From contig NZ_JAUSXI010000001.1 in assembly GCF_030815865.1 (NCBI RefSeq), positions 1,984,001 to 2,048,000 of the forward strand: DNA of 64,000 bases, in the 5' to 3' direction. Made by a program: the position numbers and the translations under genes. A model generated the notes under the pieces. The model saw only the letters and a list, made by a program, of their open reading frames with translations. It did no database searches and had not been told where the DNA came from. Positions 50,886 to 64,000 of this stretch are shown here, piece after piece (positions within the stretch are counted from its first letter, which is position 1; every line of letters begins with the position of its first letter). The stretch is from Arthrobacter globiformis. Its GTDB lineage: Bacteria; Actinomycetota; Actinomycetes; Actinomycetales; Micrococcaceae.

Positions 50886-52487
50886 TTTCGTTGTCTGTGC
50901 CCTGCGGGCGGCGGGAGTTCGGGACACAGCAGTTTTGGGGGCAGCTGCAGCCGCGCGCCAGAGGTGCATGGTGGCGTACGAGCGCCAGGGGCTGACTTCG
51001 CGGAAGTCCGCCGACGGCGCGGCGCCCGGTCCCGGAGTGCGGGTCATTGGGCTGGAGCCGGTTATTGGGCTGGCGCCGGTTATCGCCCGGATGCCGTTGC
51101 GTACCGCGGCGTCGTTGGCGAGGTAGATGTCCGGCGCGCCGATGACCCGCATGGCCACGTATCCCACGGTCCACGGCCCGACGCCCGGCTGCGGCAGCAG
51201 CTTGGCGGAAAGGCTGGGGAGGTCGTCACCGTAGCCAATGTCCAGCTTGTTTTCGGCCAGCGCCGTGGCAACGGCCAGCAGCGACTCTATCCTGCGCTGC
51301 GGGCCGCGCAGCAGTTCCGCACCGGCTTCGGCGATCTGCGCCGGCGACGGGAACAGCCGGGAAAGCCCGTCGCCCGCGGCCGCGCTGGGACTGCCGGCCG
51401 CGGCCAGCTGCGTGAGGGCCGTGCGCGCGGCGGCCACCGTGATCTGCTGCCCCACCATCGCCCGGATGAGCAGTTCCTGCGGATCGAGGGCGCCCGGCAG
51501 GCGGATCCCCGGCGCCGCCGCCACGGACGCCGAAAGCCGGGGATCGGCTCCGAGCGCGCCGTCAATGGCGACGGGATCGGCGTCGAGGTCAAAAAGCCGA
51601 CGTACCCTGCTCAGCAGGGCCGGCAGATCCCGGAGGTCCACCGCGCCGATGGTGAGCACCAGCGGCCGCCCGTGCGGCCCGCCGTCGTACTTTACAGTTC
51701 CGCCCTCTCCGGTGCCGTTCTCCGCATCGGAGTATTCGACGCCCTTGTATTCCACGCTGAACCGGGCGTCCCCGTGCGGAAGCCGCAGTGTCCGGGCATA
51801 GGACGTTGCGGTTCCGATCTCGATCCCCGGGATGGCACGGACGGCGAGGAAGCTGAACACACCGGGGTCGAACGGTTCGCGGTAGGGGAGCGCCAGCGTG
51901 AGTGAGGTGCTCGCAGCGGCTGACGGATGGTGCCGGGCGGTGCTGCGCAGCGCGGTCGGCGTCATGTCGAACACCTCGGCCACGGTCTCGTTGAACTGGC
52001 GGACGCTGCTGAAGCCCGCGGCAAAGGCGACGTCCGCAAGCTTCATCGTGGTGGAGACCAGCAGCGTGCGTGCGGTCTGGGCCCTGCTGGCCCGGGCCAG
52101 GGACAGGGGACCGGCGCCGAGCTCATGGCTGAGAATCCGGTTCAGCTGCCGGGACGAGTAGCCCAAGCGCGAGGCGAGCCCCTCAACGCCGTCGCGGTTG
52201 ATCACGCCGTCGTTGATCAGCCGCATGGCCCGGCCGGCAATATCGGAACGGAGGTTCCAGGCCGGTGTCCCCGGCACGGCCTCAGGCAGGCAGCGCTTGC
52301 AGGCGCGGTAGCCGGCGTCGTGGGCGGCGGCGGAGGTCTCATAAAAGGTGACGTTCTCCGCCTTGGGCGTTCTCGCCGGGCACGACGGCCGGCAGTAAAT
52401 GCCCGTGGTCCGCACCGCCGTATAGAACTGCCCGTCGAAACGGGTGTCCCGCGCGTCGATGGCGCGGTAGCGCTGCCAGAAGTCCAT
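50874..52487 (-). CDS. Ada-AlkA fusion: methylphosphotriester sensor and DNA-3-methyladenine glycosylase II
   Basis: A 537-aa fusion. Residues 1-80 are the Ada N-terminal zinc domain (C32, C36, C63, C66; C32 in [11 protein letters not shown] accepts methyl from phosphotriesters). Residues 90-190 are an AraC-type helix-turn-helix domain. The remainder is an AlkA N-terminal domain plus HhH-GPD glycosylase ([25 protein letters not shown]). It therefore senses methylation, activates genes and excises 3-methyladenine. The C-terminal part contains an insertion ([13 protein letters not shown]) and an Ala-rich tail. ogt lies downstream. Confidence 0.92.
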   Translation of the reverse strand: MDFWQRYRAIDARDTRFDGQFYTAVRTTGIYCRPSCPARTPKAENVTFYETSAAAHDAGYRACKRCLPEAVPGTPAWNLRSDIAGRAMRLINDGVINRDGVEGLASRLGYSSRQLNRILSHELGAGPLSLARASRAQTARTLLVSTTMKLADVAFAAGFSSVRQFNETVAEVFDMTPTALRSTARHHPSAAASTSLTLALPYREPFDPGVFSFLAVRAIPGIEIGTATSYARTLRLPHGDARFSVEYKGVEYSDAENGTGEGGTVKYDGGPHGRPLVLTIGAVDLRDLPALLSRVRRLFDLDADPVAIDGALGADPRLSASVAAAPGIRLPGALDPQELLIRAMVGQQITVAAARTALTQLAAAGSPSAAAGDGLSRLFPSPAQIAEAGAELLRGPQRRIESLLAVATALAENKLDIGYGDDLPSLSAKLLPQPGVGPWTVGYVAMRVIGAPDIYLANDAAVRNGIRAITGASPITGSSPMTRTPGPGAAPSADFREVSPWRSYATMHLWRAAAAAPKTAVSRTPAARRAQTTKATV

Positions 52488-52600
52488 GACTCCATCCTGC
52501 CAGTCCCCAGGGGGGCCTGCTAGCGGAAATCGGACATGGCCGTGGAACGGCTTCCCAGGGCAGCGAGCCCGGACAACAGGCGCTTCGGTAAAGTCGGGGC

Positions 52601-53239
52601 ATGACCACCAGCGGCCCTGTGCGGCAGTTCCTGTCCGGCGATGCCCGCGAAATCGCCCCGCTGCTCCTTGGTGCCGTCCTGACGCACGACGGCGACGAAG
52701 GTTCCGTCGCCGTACGGATCACAGAACTCGAGGCCTACATGGGACCCGTCGATTCACTGCACCCTGATCCCGGCTCCCACACCTACCGCGGACCCACCCG
52801 CAGGAACGCCCCCATGTTCGGCCCGGCCGGCCACCTCTACGTCTACTTCACGTATGGCATGCACTACTGCGCCAACATCGTCTGCGGCCCGGCGGGCCAC
52901 GCCTCCGCCGTCCTCTTGCGCGCGGGTGAAATCGTCGAAGGCCGGGAACTGGCCCTCGCGCGCCGGCCGACGTCGAAAGCCGCCAAAGATCTGGCCAGCG
53001 GACCCGCGCGACTGGCCACAGCACTCGGGCTGACCACTGAGGACAGCGGGCGGGACGCCCTGAGTTCACCATTTGGCCTGGTGCTGCCGCCCGCACCCGC
53101 CGCCCACGTCAGCACGGGGCCGCGGGTCGGCGTCGCCGGTCACGGCGGCACGCACGATTATCCATGGCGCTTCTGGCTCACCGGGGACCCCACCGTGTCC
53201 CGCTACAAGGCGGCGAAGGCCCGCACCCCGCGGGCGTAG
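52601..53239 (+). CDS. DNA-3-methyladenine glycosylase (Mpg/AAG type)
   Basis: A 212-aa monofunctional glycosylase of the mammalian-type Mpg family. [21 protein letters not shown] contains the catalytic Glu environment, followed by [15 protein letters not shown] and [15 protein letters not shown]. It removes 3-methyladenine, 7-methylguanine and hypoxanthine. ATG 52601 is six bases after TAAAGT (52589-52594), leaderless. It runs divergently from ada-alkA and forms an alkylation-repair island with ogt. Confidence 0.93.
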   Translation: MTTSGPVRQFLSGDAREIAPLLLGAVLTHDGDEGSVAVRITELEAYMGPVDSLHPDPGSHTYRGPTRRNAPMFGPAGHLYVYFTYGMHYCANIVCGPAGHASAVLLRAGEIVEGRELALARRPTSKAAKDLASGPARLATALGLTTEDSGRDALSSPFGLVLPPAPAAHVSTGPRVGVAGHGGTHDYPWRFWLTGDPTVSRYKAAKARTPRA

Positions 53240-53248
53240 GCTGGACGG

Positions 53249-53806
53249 GTGAACCACAGCGAACAAGCCCCTGCCCCCAGGCCCGGCCCCGTGGACGAAC
53301 TCATTTCGGGACTCTGCGCCACCGTTCCGGACTACCCCAAACCCGGAATCACCTTTAAGGACCTGACGCCCGTCTTCGCCGACGGTCCCGCGTTCCGGGC
53401 AGTCGTCGACGCGCTCGTGGAACCGTTCAAGGGGCAGTTCGATGCCGTGGCCGGCGTCGAGGCACGGGGCTTCCTGCTCGCCGCCGCCGCGGCCTACGCC
53501 ACCGGCACCGGCGCGGTGACAGTGCGTAAGGCCGGGAAGCTGCCGCGCGAGGTGTACTCCGAGGACTACGCCCTGGAATACGGCAACGCCACTCTGGAAC
53601 TTCACACCACGGACCTGGCCCGCGGCAGCCGGGTGCTGATCCTCGACGACGTCCTCGCCACGGGCGGCACCCTCGGGGCAGCCGCCCGCCTGTTCGAACG
53701 CTGCGGGGTCCACGTCTCGGGCGTGGGCGTGGTGATGGAACTCGGCGAGCTGCGCGGCCGCTCCGCCCTGGCCGGGCACCGCGTGCGGTCACTGCTGCGG
53801 CTCTGA
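53249..53806 (+). CDS. apt: Adenine phosphoribosyltransferase
   Basis: A 185-aa purine salvage enzyme converting adenine and PRPP to AMP. The PRPP loop VLILDDVLATGGT and GVEARGFLLAAA are present. GTG 53249 lies six bases after TAGGCT (53237-53242), which overlaps the stop of mpg. It is likely expressed from its own leaderless promoter as well. Confidence 0.95.
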   Translation: MNHSEQAPAPRPGPVDELISGLCATVPDYPKPGITFKDLTPVFADGPAFRAVVDALVEPFKGQFDAVAGVEARGFLLAAAAAYATGTGAVTVRKAGKLPREVYSEDYALEYGNATLELHTTDLARGSRVLILDDVLATGGTLGAAARLFERCGVHVSGVGVVMELGELRGRSALAGHRVRSLLRL

Positions 53807-53931
53807 CCAGCGGCCTTGTCGGTGAGCGACAGAGCCGCGCCGTCAGATAACCTGCCAAAAGCTGCTCAACAGCCGCCACTGCGCTGAAAAGGTTATAGAA
53901 TGGACGGTCTGTCTTTTGCGATAGGGGAACG

Positions 53932-56160
53932 ATGCTCGACGCCGATTTGGCCCACGAACGGGACTATGTAGCCGGTCTGTACACCCGGCTTGATGAACTG
54001 CGCGCGGAAAAGCGCGCCCAGCTGGCCCAGGTGCGCCGTGCCGGAGCAATCGGCACCATGCAGAACGTCTCCGAACGCGACGCCTTTGCGGCCCTGTACG
54101 AGGACCGCCTCGCCCAGCTCGACGCCGTCGACGACCGCCTCGTGTTCGGCCGGCTGGACCTGGACTCAGGCGAGGCGCAGTACATCGGCCGCATCGGTCT
54201 TACCACCGAGGACCTCGTCCGGCTCATGGTCGACTGGCGCGCGCCGGAGGCCGGCCACTTTTACCAGGCCACAGCATTTGACCGCCAGGGAGTGCGCCGG
54301 CGCCGGCATCTGATCCTGCAGGGCCGTGAGGTCAAGGCCATCGAGGACGACGTCCTGGATGCCGATATGCTCTCGGACGCCGACTCGCTGCAGGGCGAGG
54401 GCGCGCTGCTGGCCGCCCTGAACTCCAAGCGCACGGGCCGCATGTCGGACATCGTGGGCACCATCCAGTCCGAGCAGGACCGGATCATCCGGTCCTCCAT
54501 CTCCGGCGCCCTTGTGGTCCAGGGCGGGCCGGGCACCGGAAAAACCGCCGTGGCCCTGCACCGCGCAGCGTACTTGCTGTACACCCACCGTGACCGGCTC
54601 AAGTCCGCCGGCGTGCTGCTGGTGGGCCCGTCGTCGTCGTTCATGAAATACATCGAACGTGTCCTGCCCTCGCTGGGCGAAACCGGCGTGGTCATGGCCA
54701 GCCTCGGCAGGCTGATGCCCGGCATCAACGCGGTGCCGGAGCAGGAGGCGGACATTGCCGCCATCAAGGGCCGGCTAGAGATGGCCGAGGTCATCGCCAA
54801 TGCCGTGGCCAACCGGCAGCGCATTCCAGCCGAAAACCGGATCCTGGAAGTGGACGGACGCAAGCTGACCCTCACGCCCCGGCAGGTCAGGCGCGCCCGT
54901 GAACGCGCACGCTCCACCGGGAAACCGCACAACGAAGCCCGCGTTACTTTCGTCAAGATCCTGCTCCGCGAGCTGACCGAGCAGATGACCGAGCTCGTCG
55001 AGGCCGGCAACATCGGCAACAACGCCGACCGCTCCTACCTCGCCGAGGACGTCCGGACAGCACGCGATGTGCGCGTCGCGCTGAACCTGTGCTGGATGCC
55101 GATGACGCCCGAGAAGCTCGTGGGCGAACTCCTCAGCAAGCCCGCGCTCCTTGAAGCCTGCACTCCCGGGCTGACCGCCAGGGAACGCGAGCTCCTGCTG
55201 CGGGCTCCGGATGCCCCCTGGACCGAGGCCGACGTCCCCCTGCTCGACGAAGCAGCTGAACTGCTCGGTGAACTGGATCCCGCTGCAGGTCGCGGCCTCG
55301 CCCAGCAGGAGCAGGACCGGGCCCGCGCCCTGGCCAACGCCCGGCAGACCCTGGTCAACATGGAGTCCGCCGGCGTCGATGTCCTGATGTCCGCCGAGGA
55401 ACTCGTGGAACAGAACGAGGAACGCGAGGGCCGCCTGACTGCCGCTGAGCGCGCCACCAGCGACCGCACCTGGGCCTTCGGCCACATCGTCGTAGACGAG
55501 GCGCAGGAACTGTCGCCCATGCAGTGGCGGCTCCTGGTCCGGCGCTGCCCGCTCAAGTCCTTCACGATCGTGGGGGATATCGCGCAGACCAGTTCCGTGG
55601 CCGGCGCGAAGTCCTGGCAGGGAGCCCTCGCACCGATGTTCGGCGACCGCTGGCAGCTGGAGGAGCTCACGGTGAACTACCGGACGCCCTCGCAAATCGC
55701 CGAAGCGGCGGCACGCATGGCCAACGCCGCCGGCCTGGTGGTCTCCGCCCCGAAGGCCGTCCGGGAAGGCCGCTGGTCGCCGATCATCGACCGCGTGGAG
55801 AAGTCGGGCCTCGTGGACCGGCTGGTGGAGGTCCTTCCCGAGGAGCTCCAAGCGCTCGACGGCGGCCTGCTAGCCGTGATTGCCGATGGCGACCTGCTGC
55901 GGGAGGCCACCGCCGCGCTGCGCGCGAAGTATGGCTCCCGGCTCGGTACGGGTGCCGGCAGTTACGAACAGGACGTGGTGGTCATCAGCCCGCGGGAAGC
56001 CAAGGGACTTGAGTTCGACGGCGTCGTGGTCCTTGAACCGAGCGCCATGCTGAACCACGAGCACGGCAGGGTCGGCGATCTGTACGTTGCCATGACCCGC
56101 CCCACCCAGCGGCTTCGGCTGATCGCGGCCGCGGACGTTCCGGCGGGCATCGAGCGTTAA
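53932..56160 (+). CDS. helD: HelD-type RNA polymerase recycling ATPase
   Basis: A 742-aa UvrD/Rep-like protein. The N-terminal coiled coil (residues 5-80) and the nucleotide-binding GGPGTGKTAVALHRAAY (198-206), the VVDEAQELSPMQW Walker B and the late VVVISPREAKGLEFDGVVVL region give the HelD layout. Actinobacterial class II HelD removes stalled RNA polymerase and can affect rifampicin tolerance. ATG 53932 follows AGGGGAA. A -10-like TATAGAAT at 53894-53901 is the probable promoter. A terminator with a UUCG loop follows. Confidence 0.9.
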   Translation: MLDADLAHERDYVAGLYTRLDELRAEKRAQLAQVRRAGAIGTMQNVSERDAFAALYEDRLAQLDAVDDRLVFGRLDLDSGEAQYIGRIGLTTEDLVRLMVDWRAPEAGHFYQATAFDRQGVRRRRHLILQGREVKAIEDDVLDADMLSDADSLQGEGALLAALNSKRTGRMSDIVGTIQSEQDRIIRSSISGALVVQGGPGTGKTAVALHRAAYLLYTHRDRLKSAGVLLVGPSSSFMKYIERVLPSLGETGVVMASLGRLMPGINAVPEQEADIAAIKGRLEMAEVIANAVANRQRIPAENRILEVDGRKLTLTPRQVRRARERARSTGKPHNEARVTFVKILLRELTEQMTELVEAGNIGNNADRSYLAEDVRTARDVRVALNLCWMPMTPEKLVGELLSKPALLEACTPGLTARERELLLRAPDAPWTEADVPLLDEAAELLGELDPAAGRGLAQQEQDRARALANARQTLVNMESAGVDVLMSAEELVEQNEEREGRLTAAERATSDRTWAFGHIVVDEAQELSPMQWRLLVRRCPLKSFTIVGDIAQTSSVAGAKSWQGALAPMFGDRWQLEELTVNYRTPSQIAEAAARMANAAGLVVSAPKAVREGRWSPIIDRVEKSGLVDRLVEVLPEELQALDGGLLAVIADGDLLREATAALRAKYGSRLGTGAGSYEQDVVVISPREAKGLEFDGVVVLEPSAMLNHEHGRVGDLYVAMTRPTQRLRLIAAADVPAGIER

Positions 56161-56169
56161 TTTTTCCTG

Positions 56170-56200
56170 GGCAGGCCGGCCGTTCGCGGCCCGGCCTGCC
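56170..56200 (+). terminator. Hairpin terminator after helD
   Basis: Stem of 13 bp with one bulged C and a TTCG tetraloop (56170-56182 with 56187-56200). No T tract. Confidence 0.85.
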
Positions 56201-56252
56201 TCCAGCCCTTCACGAGGGTCCCAGGGCCGCTGATCCTGCTAACTTAGAAGGC

Positions 56253-57566
56253 GTGTCACAACTAAACGACCTCGAATCCCAGCAGAACGACCCCAGCTTC
56301 GCCAACATCTGGCAGGAGCTCAGATGGCGCGGCCTTGTCCACGTATCCACCGACGAGGTGGAACTGGAGAAGCTCCTCGCCGGGGAACCGGTCACTTATT
56401 ACTGCGGATTCGATCCCACGGCGCCGAGCCTTCACCTGGGAAACCTGGTCCAGCTCCTTCTCATGAGGCGGCTTCAGCTGGCCGGCCACAAGCCGCTGGG
56501 GCTCGTGGGAGGCTCCACCGGGCTGATCGGCGATCCGCGTCCGACGGCGGAACGTACCCTGAACACCAAGGACACCGTTTCCGAGTGGGTCGGCTACCTG
56601 CAGGCCCAGGTCCGCCGTTTCCTCAGCTTCGAGGGCGCCAACGCCGCACGGATGGTCAACAACCTCGACTGGACCGCGCCGCTGAGCGCAATCGACTTCC
56701 TCCGCGAGGTCGGCAAGCACTTCCGCGTGGGAACGATGCTGCGCAAGGACGCCGTGGCTTCACGCCTCAACTCCGAAGAAGGCATCAGCTACACCGAGTT
56801 CAGCTACCAGATCCTGCAGGGCATGGATTACCTCCAGCTCCACCGTGACTACGGCTGCATGCTGCAGACCGGCGGATCCGACCAGTGGGGCAACCTCACC
56901 AGCGGTACCGAACTGATCCGCAAGGTTGAGGGCAAGACGGTTCATGCTCTGGGCACTCCGCTCATCACCAACGCCGACGGCACCAAGTTCGGCAAGAGCG
57001 AGGGTAACGCCATCTGGCTGGACTCTGCCATGGTCAGCCCGTACACCTTTTACCAGTTCTGGCTGAACACCGCCGATGCGGATGTTGTGGACCGGCTGAA
57101 GGTGTTTACTTTCCTGACCCGGGCCGAGATTGAGGAAGTGGCGGTGTCTGTCGCCGAGCGCCCGTTCGCCCGTGAAGGCCAGCGGAAGCTCGCCTTCGAA
57201 GTGACGGCGCTGGTCCACGGAGCCGAAGCCACAGAAAAGGTCATTGCTGCCTCCGCCGCCGTGTTCGGAAACGGCGATCTGTCGCTGCTCGACGAGCAGA
57301 CGCTGGCCGCAGCGACGGCCGAACTGCCGTCAGCTTCCGTGGACGGAGCGGGCCTGGGCATCATCGATCTGCTGGTTGCCTCGGGGCTGTCGGACAGCAA
57401 GTCCGCGGCGCGCCGGGTCGTGGGCGAGGGCGGCGCCTACGTCAACAACGCGAAGGTCACGGACCCGGACGCGGTGATCTCCCCGTCCCAGCTCCTGCAC
57501 GGCAAGTACCTGCTGCTCCGCCGCGGCAAGAAGAACCTGGCCACGGTACAGGTGACCGGCGCCTAG
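56253..57566 (+). CDS. tyrS: Tyrosine-tRNA ligase
   Basis: A 437-aa class I synthetase. HIGH is represented by PTAPSLHLGNL and KMSKS by GTKFGKSEGN. GCDQ-like GGSDQWGN is the tyrosine pocket, and the C-terminal S4 domain (residues 370-437: SKSAARRVVGEGGAYVNN) binds tRNA. GTG 56253 is seven bases after TAACTT (56240), leaderless. There is no T-box leader. The rRNA operon promoter follows. Confidence 0.97.
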   Translation: MSQLNDLESQQNDPSFANIWQELRWRGLVHVSTDEVELEKLLAGEPVTYYCGFDPTAPSLHLGNLVQLLLMRRLQLAGHKPLGLVGGSTGLIGDPRPTAERTLNTKDTVSEWVGYLQAQVRRFLSFEGANAARMVNNLDWTAPLSAIDFLREVGKHFRVGTMLRKDAVASRLNSEEGISYTEFSYQILQGMDYLQLHRDYGCMLQTGGSDQWGNLTSGTELIRKVEGKTVHALGTPLITNADGTKFGKSEGNAIWLDSAMVSPYTFYQFWLNTADADVVDRLKVFTFLTRAEIEEVAVSVAERPFAREGQRKLAFEVTALVHGAEATEKVIAASAAVFGNGDLSLLDEQTLAAATAELPSASVDGAGLGIIDLLVASGLSDSKSAARRVVGEGGAYVNNAKVTDPDAVISPSQLLHGKYLLLRRGKKNLATVQVTGA

Positions 57567-57605
57567 CACCGGAAGCGACCAATTGCACGCTCCTCCGCAG
57601 TCGAT

Positions 57606-57634
57606 TTGCTCGGCCGCGGGGGAGCGTGTAATGT
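57606..57634 (+). promoter_or_regulatory. rrn: Candidate rRNA operon promoter
   Basis: TTGCTC at 57606-57611 is separated by 17 bases from TAATGT at 57629-57634, an ideal sigma-A spacing. It is about 430 bp before the 16S gene. Confidence 0.65.
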
Positions 57635-57890
57635 CTTCTGAGTCGCCGCCGCTGAGCGGTGACAACCCCCTTCACTGAGAAGCAATTCTTCAACTTCAAG
57701 GCATGATTGAAGAAAAGCTTCCATTAGTGCTGGGCGAATTCGTTCCATGGAGTAAATATCGGGTGAATAACCCGGATTTGCAAAGTGAAAATGAATGAAA
57801 TAAGCTAGAAACATCGCAGCGAAGAAATGCGAAACATGAATTCCTTAGAACTAATTCGGAATTGTTTCGAGAAGTATTCGAATGTGTCTG

Positions 57891-57913
57891 TTGTTTGAGA
57901 ACTCAATAGTGTG
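57891..57913 (+). promoter_or_regulatory. boxA-like antitermination site in the rRNA leader
   Basis: TTGTTTGAGAACTCAATAG closely matches the site in the 16S-23S spacer (59968) and resembles the boxA region bound by NusB/NusE/NusG in actinobacterial rRNA leaders. Confidence 0.7.
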
Positions 57914-58065
57914 CCAAGTTTGTTGATACCGATTTTTTATTAAATTGGTTGAATTTGCCGGGCCTGCCACCTCCGTGGTGTGGTCTGGTGTTTTTAGCTG
58001 GTTTCAAATTTTGTGCAGCCTGGTTCCGCGTTATTTCCGTGGTGCCTGGTTGTGTCTGTTTTACT

Positions 58066-63249
<5,184 letters not shown>

Positions 63250-63481
63250 ACACACTCTTCTTCGTGAACGGATTCAAAAGACGTTCACACCATGGGGAGA
63301 GTAAAAAGAAACAAGACTGCTTGCGTCCACTATGTGGTTCCCAACCAACAAACCCGCCACCGGGTTTCACGGTCCAGGAAACCAACAACTCAATAACAAC
63401 ACCACAGCTGCAACAACCTGCAGCAACGTGTGTAACCACAAGTTTTCCCACCCCGGCACACACCGGGGAACGGGACACAGG

Positions 63482-63600
63482 GTTACGGCGGTCATAGCGT
63501 GGGGGAAACGCCCGGTCCCATTCCGAACCCGGAAGCTAAGACCCACAGCGCCGATGGTACTGCACCCGGGAGGGTGTGGGAGAGTAGGTCACCGCCGGAC
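63482..63600 (+). rRNA. rrf: 5S ribosomal RNA
   Basis: A 119-base gene starting GTTACGGCGGTCATAGCG, with CCATTCCGAACCCGGAAGCTAAG in the middle (given in short form: CCGAACCCGGAAG) and closing ...ACCGCCGGAC. The terminal helix pairs ACGGCGGT with ACCGCC. Ends are approximate by 1-2 bases. Confidence 0.96.
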
Positions 63601-63619
63601 AACCATTAGAAAAACGGTC

Positions 63620-63651
63620 GAGAGCCCCAACCAGTCATGGTTGGGGCTCTC
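63620..63651 (+). terminator. rRNA operon terminator
   Basis: A perfect 14-bp stem (63620-63633 with 63638-63651) with a GTCA loop, 20 bp after 5S. No T-run, but GC-rich and stable. It also separates the convergent right-edge gene. Confidence 0.93.
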
Positions 63652-63675
63652 CCGCATTTAACCCGCCTCTTGTAT

Positions 63676-64000
63676 TCAGCTGGTCCTTACGCTCGTAGTC
63701 GCTGTCCCGCCGAGGCTCGATTGGGCCTTGACGACTGTGACCTGCTTGGTTGGTCCGGGCTTGACCGTGAGCGTCCAGGCCCCGAGAGAGTTGGCCTTCA
63801 CCGTACCCAATCGTGTGGAGGCGCGGCCCGGCGTCACGTCGTACAGCACGACGGTAGCCGAGGTTGCCGCCGTCGAGCCGGTGAACTTGGAAGTTCCGGC
63901 GAAAGTCATGTCTTTCTTGAGCCGGTGGCGGGCGGAGGTAATGGTCACGACGTCCTTCTGCCCCACAGGTGCCGCAACAGGGGCAGGTGCCGGCTGCGGT
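63676..64000 (-). CDS. C-terminal part of a secreted or surface protein (partial)
   Basis: The frame runs off the right edge of the window. The visible 108 residues begin with a Pro/Ala/Val-rich linker (PQPAPAPVAPVG) and continue as a beta-sheet-like domain: DVVTITSARHRLKKDMTFAG, GTSKFTGSTAATSATVVLYD, then LGAWTLTVKPGPTKQVTVVKA (in short pieces). This resembles an Ig-like or bacterial surface domain after a proline-rich spacer. The gene start and any signal peptide lie outside. No function can be given. Confidence 0.65.
   Translation of the reverse strand, partial: PQPAPAPVAAPVGQKDVVTITSARHRLKKDMTFAGTSKFTGSTAATSATVVLYDVTPGRASTRLGTVKANSLGAWTLTVKPGPTKQVTVVKAQSSLGGTATTSVRTS

Larger units (their letters stand above)
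57567..58065 (+). promoter_or_regulatory. rRNA promoter and leader region
   Basis: No gene is supported in these 499 bases. A promoter TTGCTC-N17-TAATGT is at 57606-57634. The region 57670-57960 is AT-rich, unlike the rest of the window. A boxA-like element lies at 57891. Confidence 0.7.

Noticed and set aside
63264..63661. Short frames in the 23S-5S spacer and over 5S
   Set aside because: They overlap the 5S gene and lack coding character.

Overview
The window is chromosomal DNA from a high-GC actinobacterium of the family Micrococcaceae, most likely Arthrobacter or Pseudarthrobacter. The evidence is the 16S rRNA variable regions, the actinobacterial gene orders (DUF3046-recA-recX-miaB-miaA-dapF; lexA divergent from a LysM gene; argCJBDF-argR-argGH), PriA in place of a plain HisA, a mycothiol-type enzyme, and many start codons lying 6-7 bases after a -10 hexamer (leaderless starts). 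No prophage, transposase, CRISPR array or tRNA gene was seen. This is mostly core genome with a few accessory and decaying genes.

Layout. 0-11 kb: marR, DUF3046, recA-recX-miaB-miaA-(EamA remnant)-dapF, a convergent methyltransferase, then hflX-dinG. 11-18 kb: lexA facing an SOS-box-controlled LysM membrane protein, then hisC-hisB-hisH-(52-aa membrane protein)-priA-sseB-MFS. 18-22 kb: DUF1844, then infC-rpmI-rplT-rRNA methyltransferase; infC starts at AUU and has a long repeat-coded tail. 22-29 kb: stress membrane protein, cation transporter, MFS efflux, NUDIX, a radical-SAM gene with a LexA box, a broken pcp, and a SIMPL/HExxH pair. 29-33 kb: pheS-pheT. 33-40 kb: M1 metallopeptidase, a large Pls/PosA-type synthetase with a one-base frameshift, quinone oxidoreductase, fatty acid desaturase. 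40-49.5 kb: complete arginine operon with ArgR operator. 49.5-57.6 kb: mycothiol-dependent enzyme, three alkylation-repair genes (ogt, ada-alkA, mpg), apt, helD, tyrS. 57.6-63.7 kb: 16S-23S-5S rRNA operon. At the right edge is a partial secreted or surface protein.

How the genes work together. recA, lexA, the LysM gene and the radical-SAM gene carry LexA boxes, so at least four SOS loci sit here; dinG and the alkylation-repair genes add further repair capacity without a visible box. The arg genes form one polar unit from a single ArgR-controlled promoter that appears leaderless, with argR inside the unit and argG having its own strong Shine-Dalgarno. The Pls-like synthetase and adjacent M1 peptidase look like a make/degrade pair for a homopoly(amino acid), but the synthetase is frameshifted in this sequence.

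Main items for a second look: the Pls-M1 pair and its frameshift, the SOS-controlled LysM protein with its extra operator-like repeat, the AUU-initiated repeat-extended IF3, palindromic sequence translated into the N-termini of ArgD and ArgH, the tandem start-codon repeat before ogt, and the window-wide leaderless start pattern.
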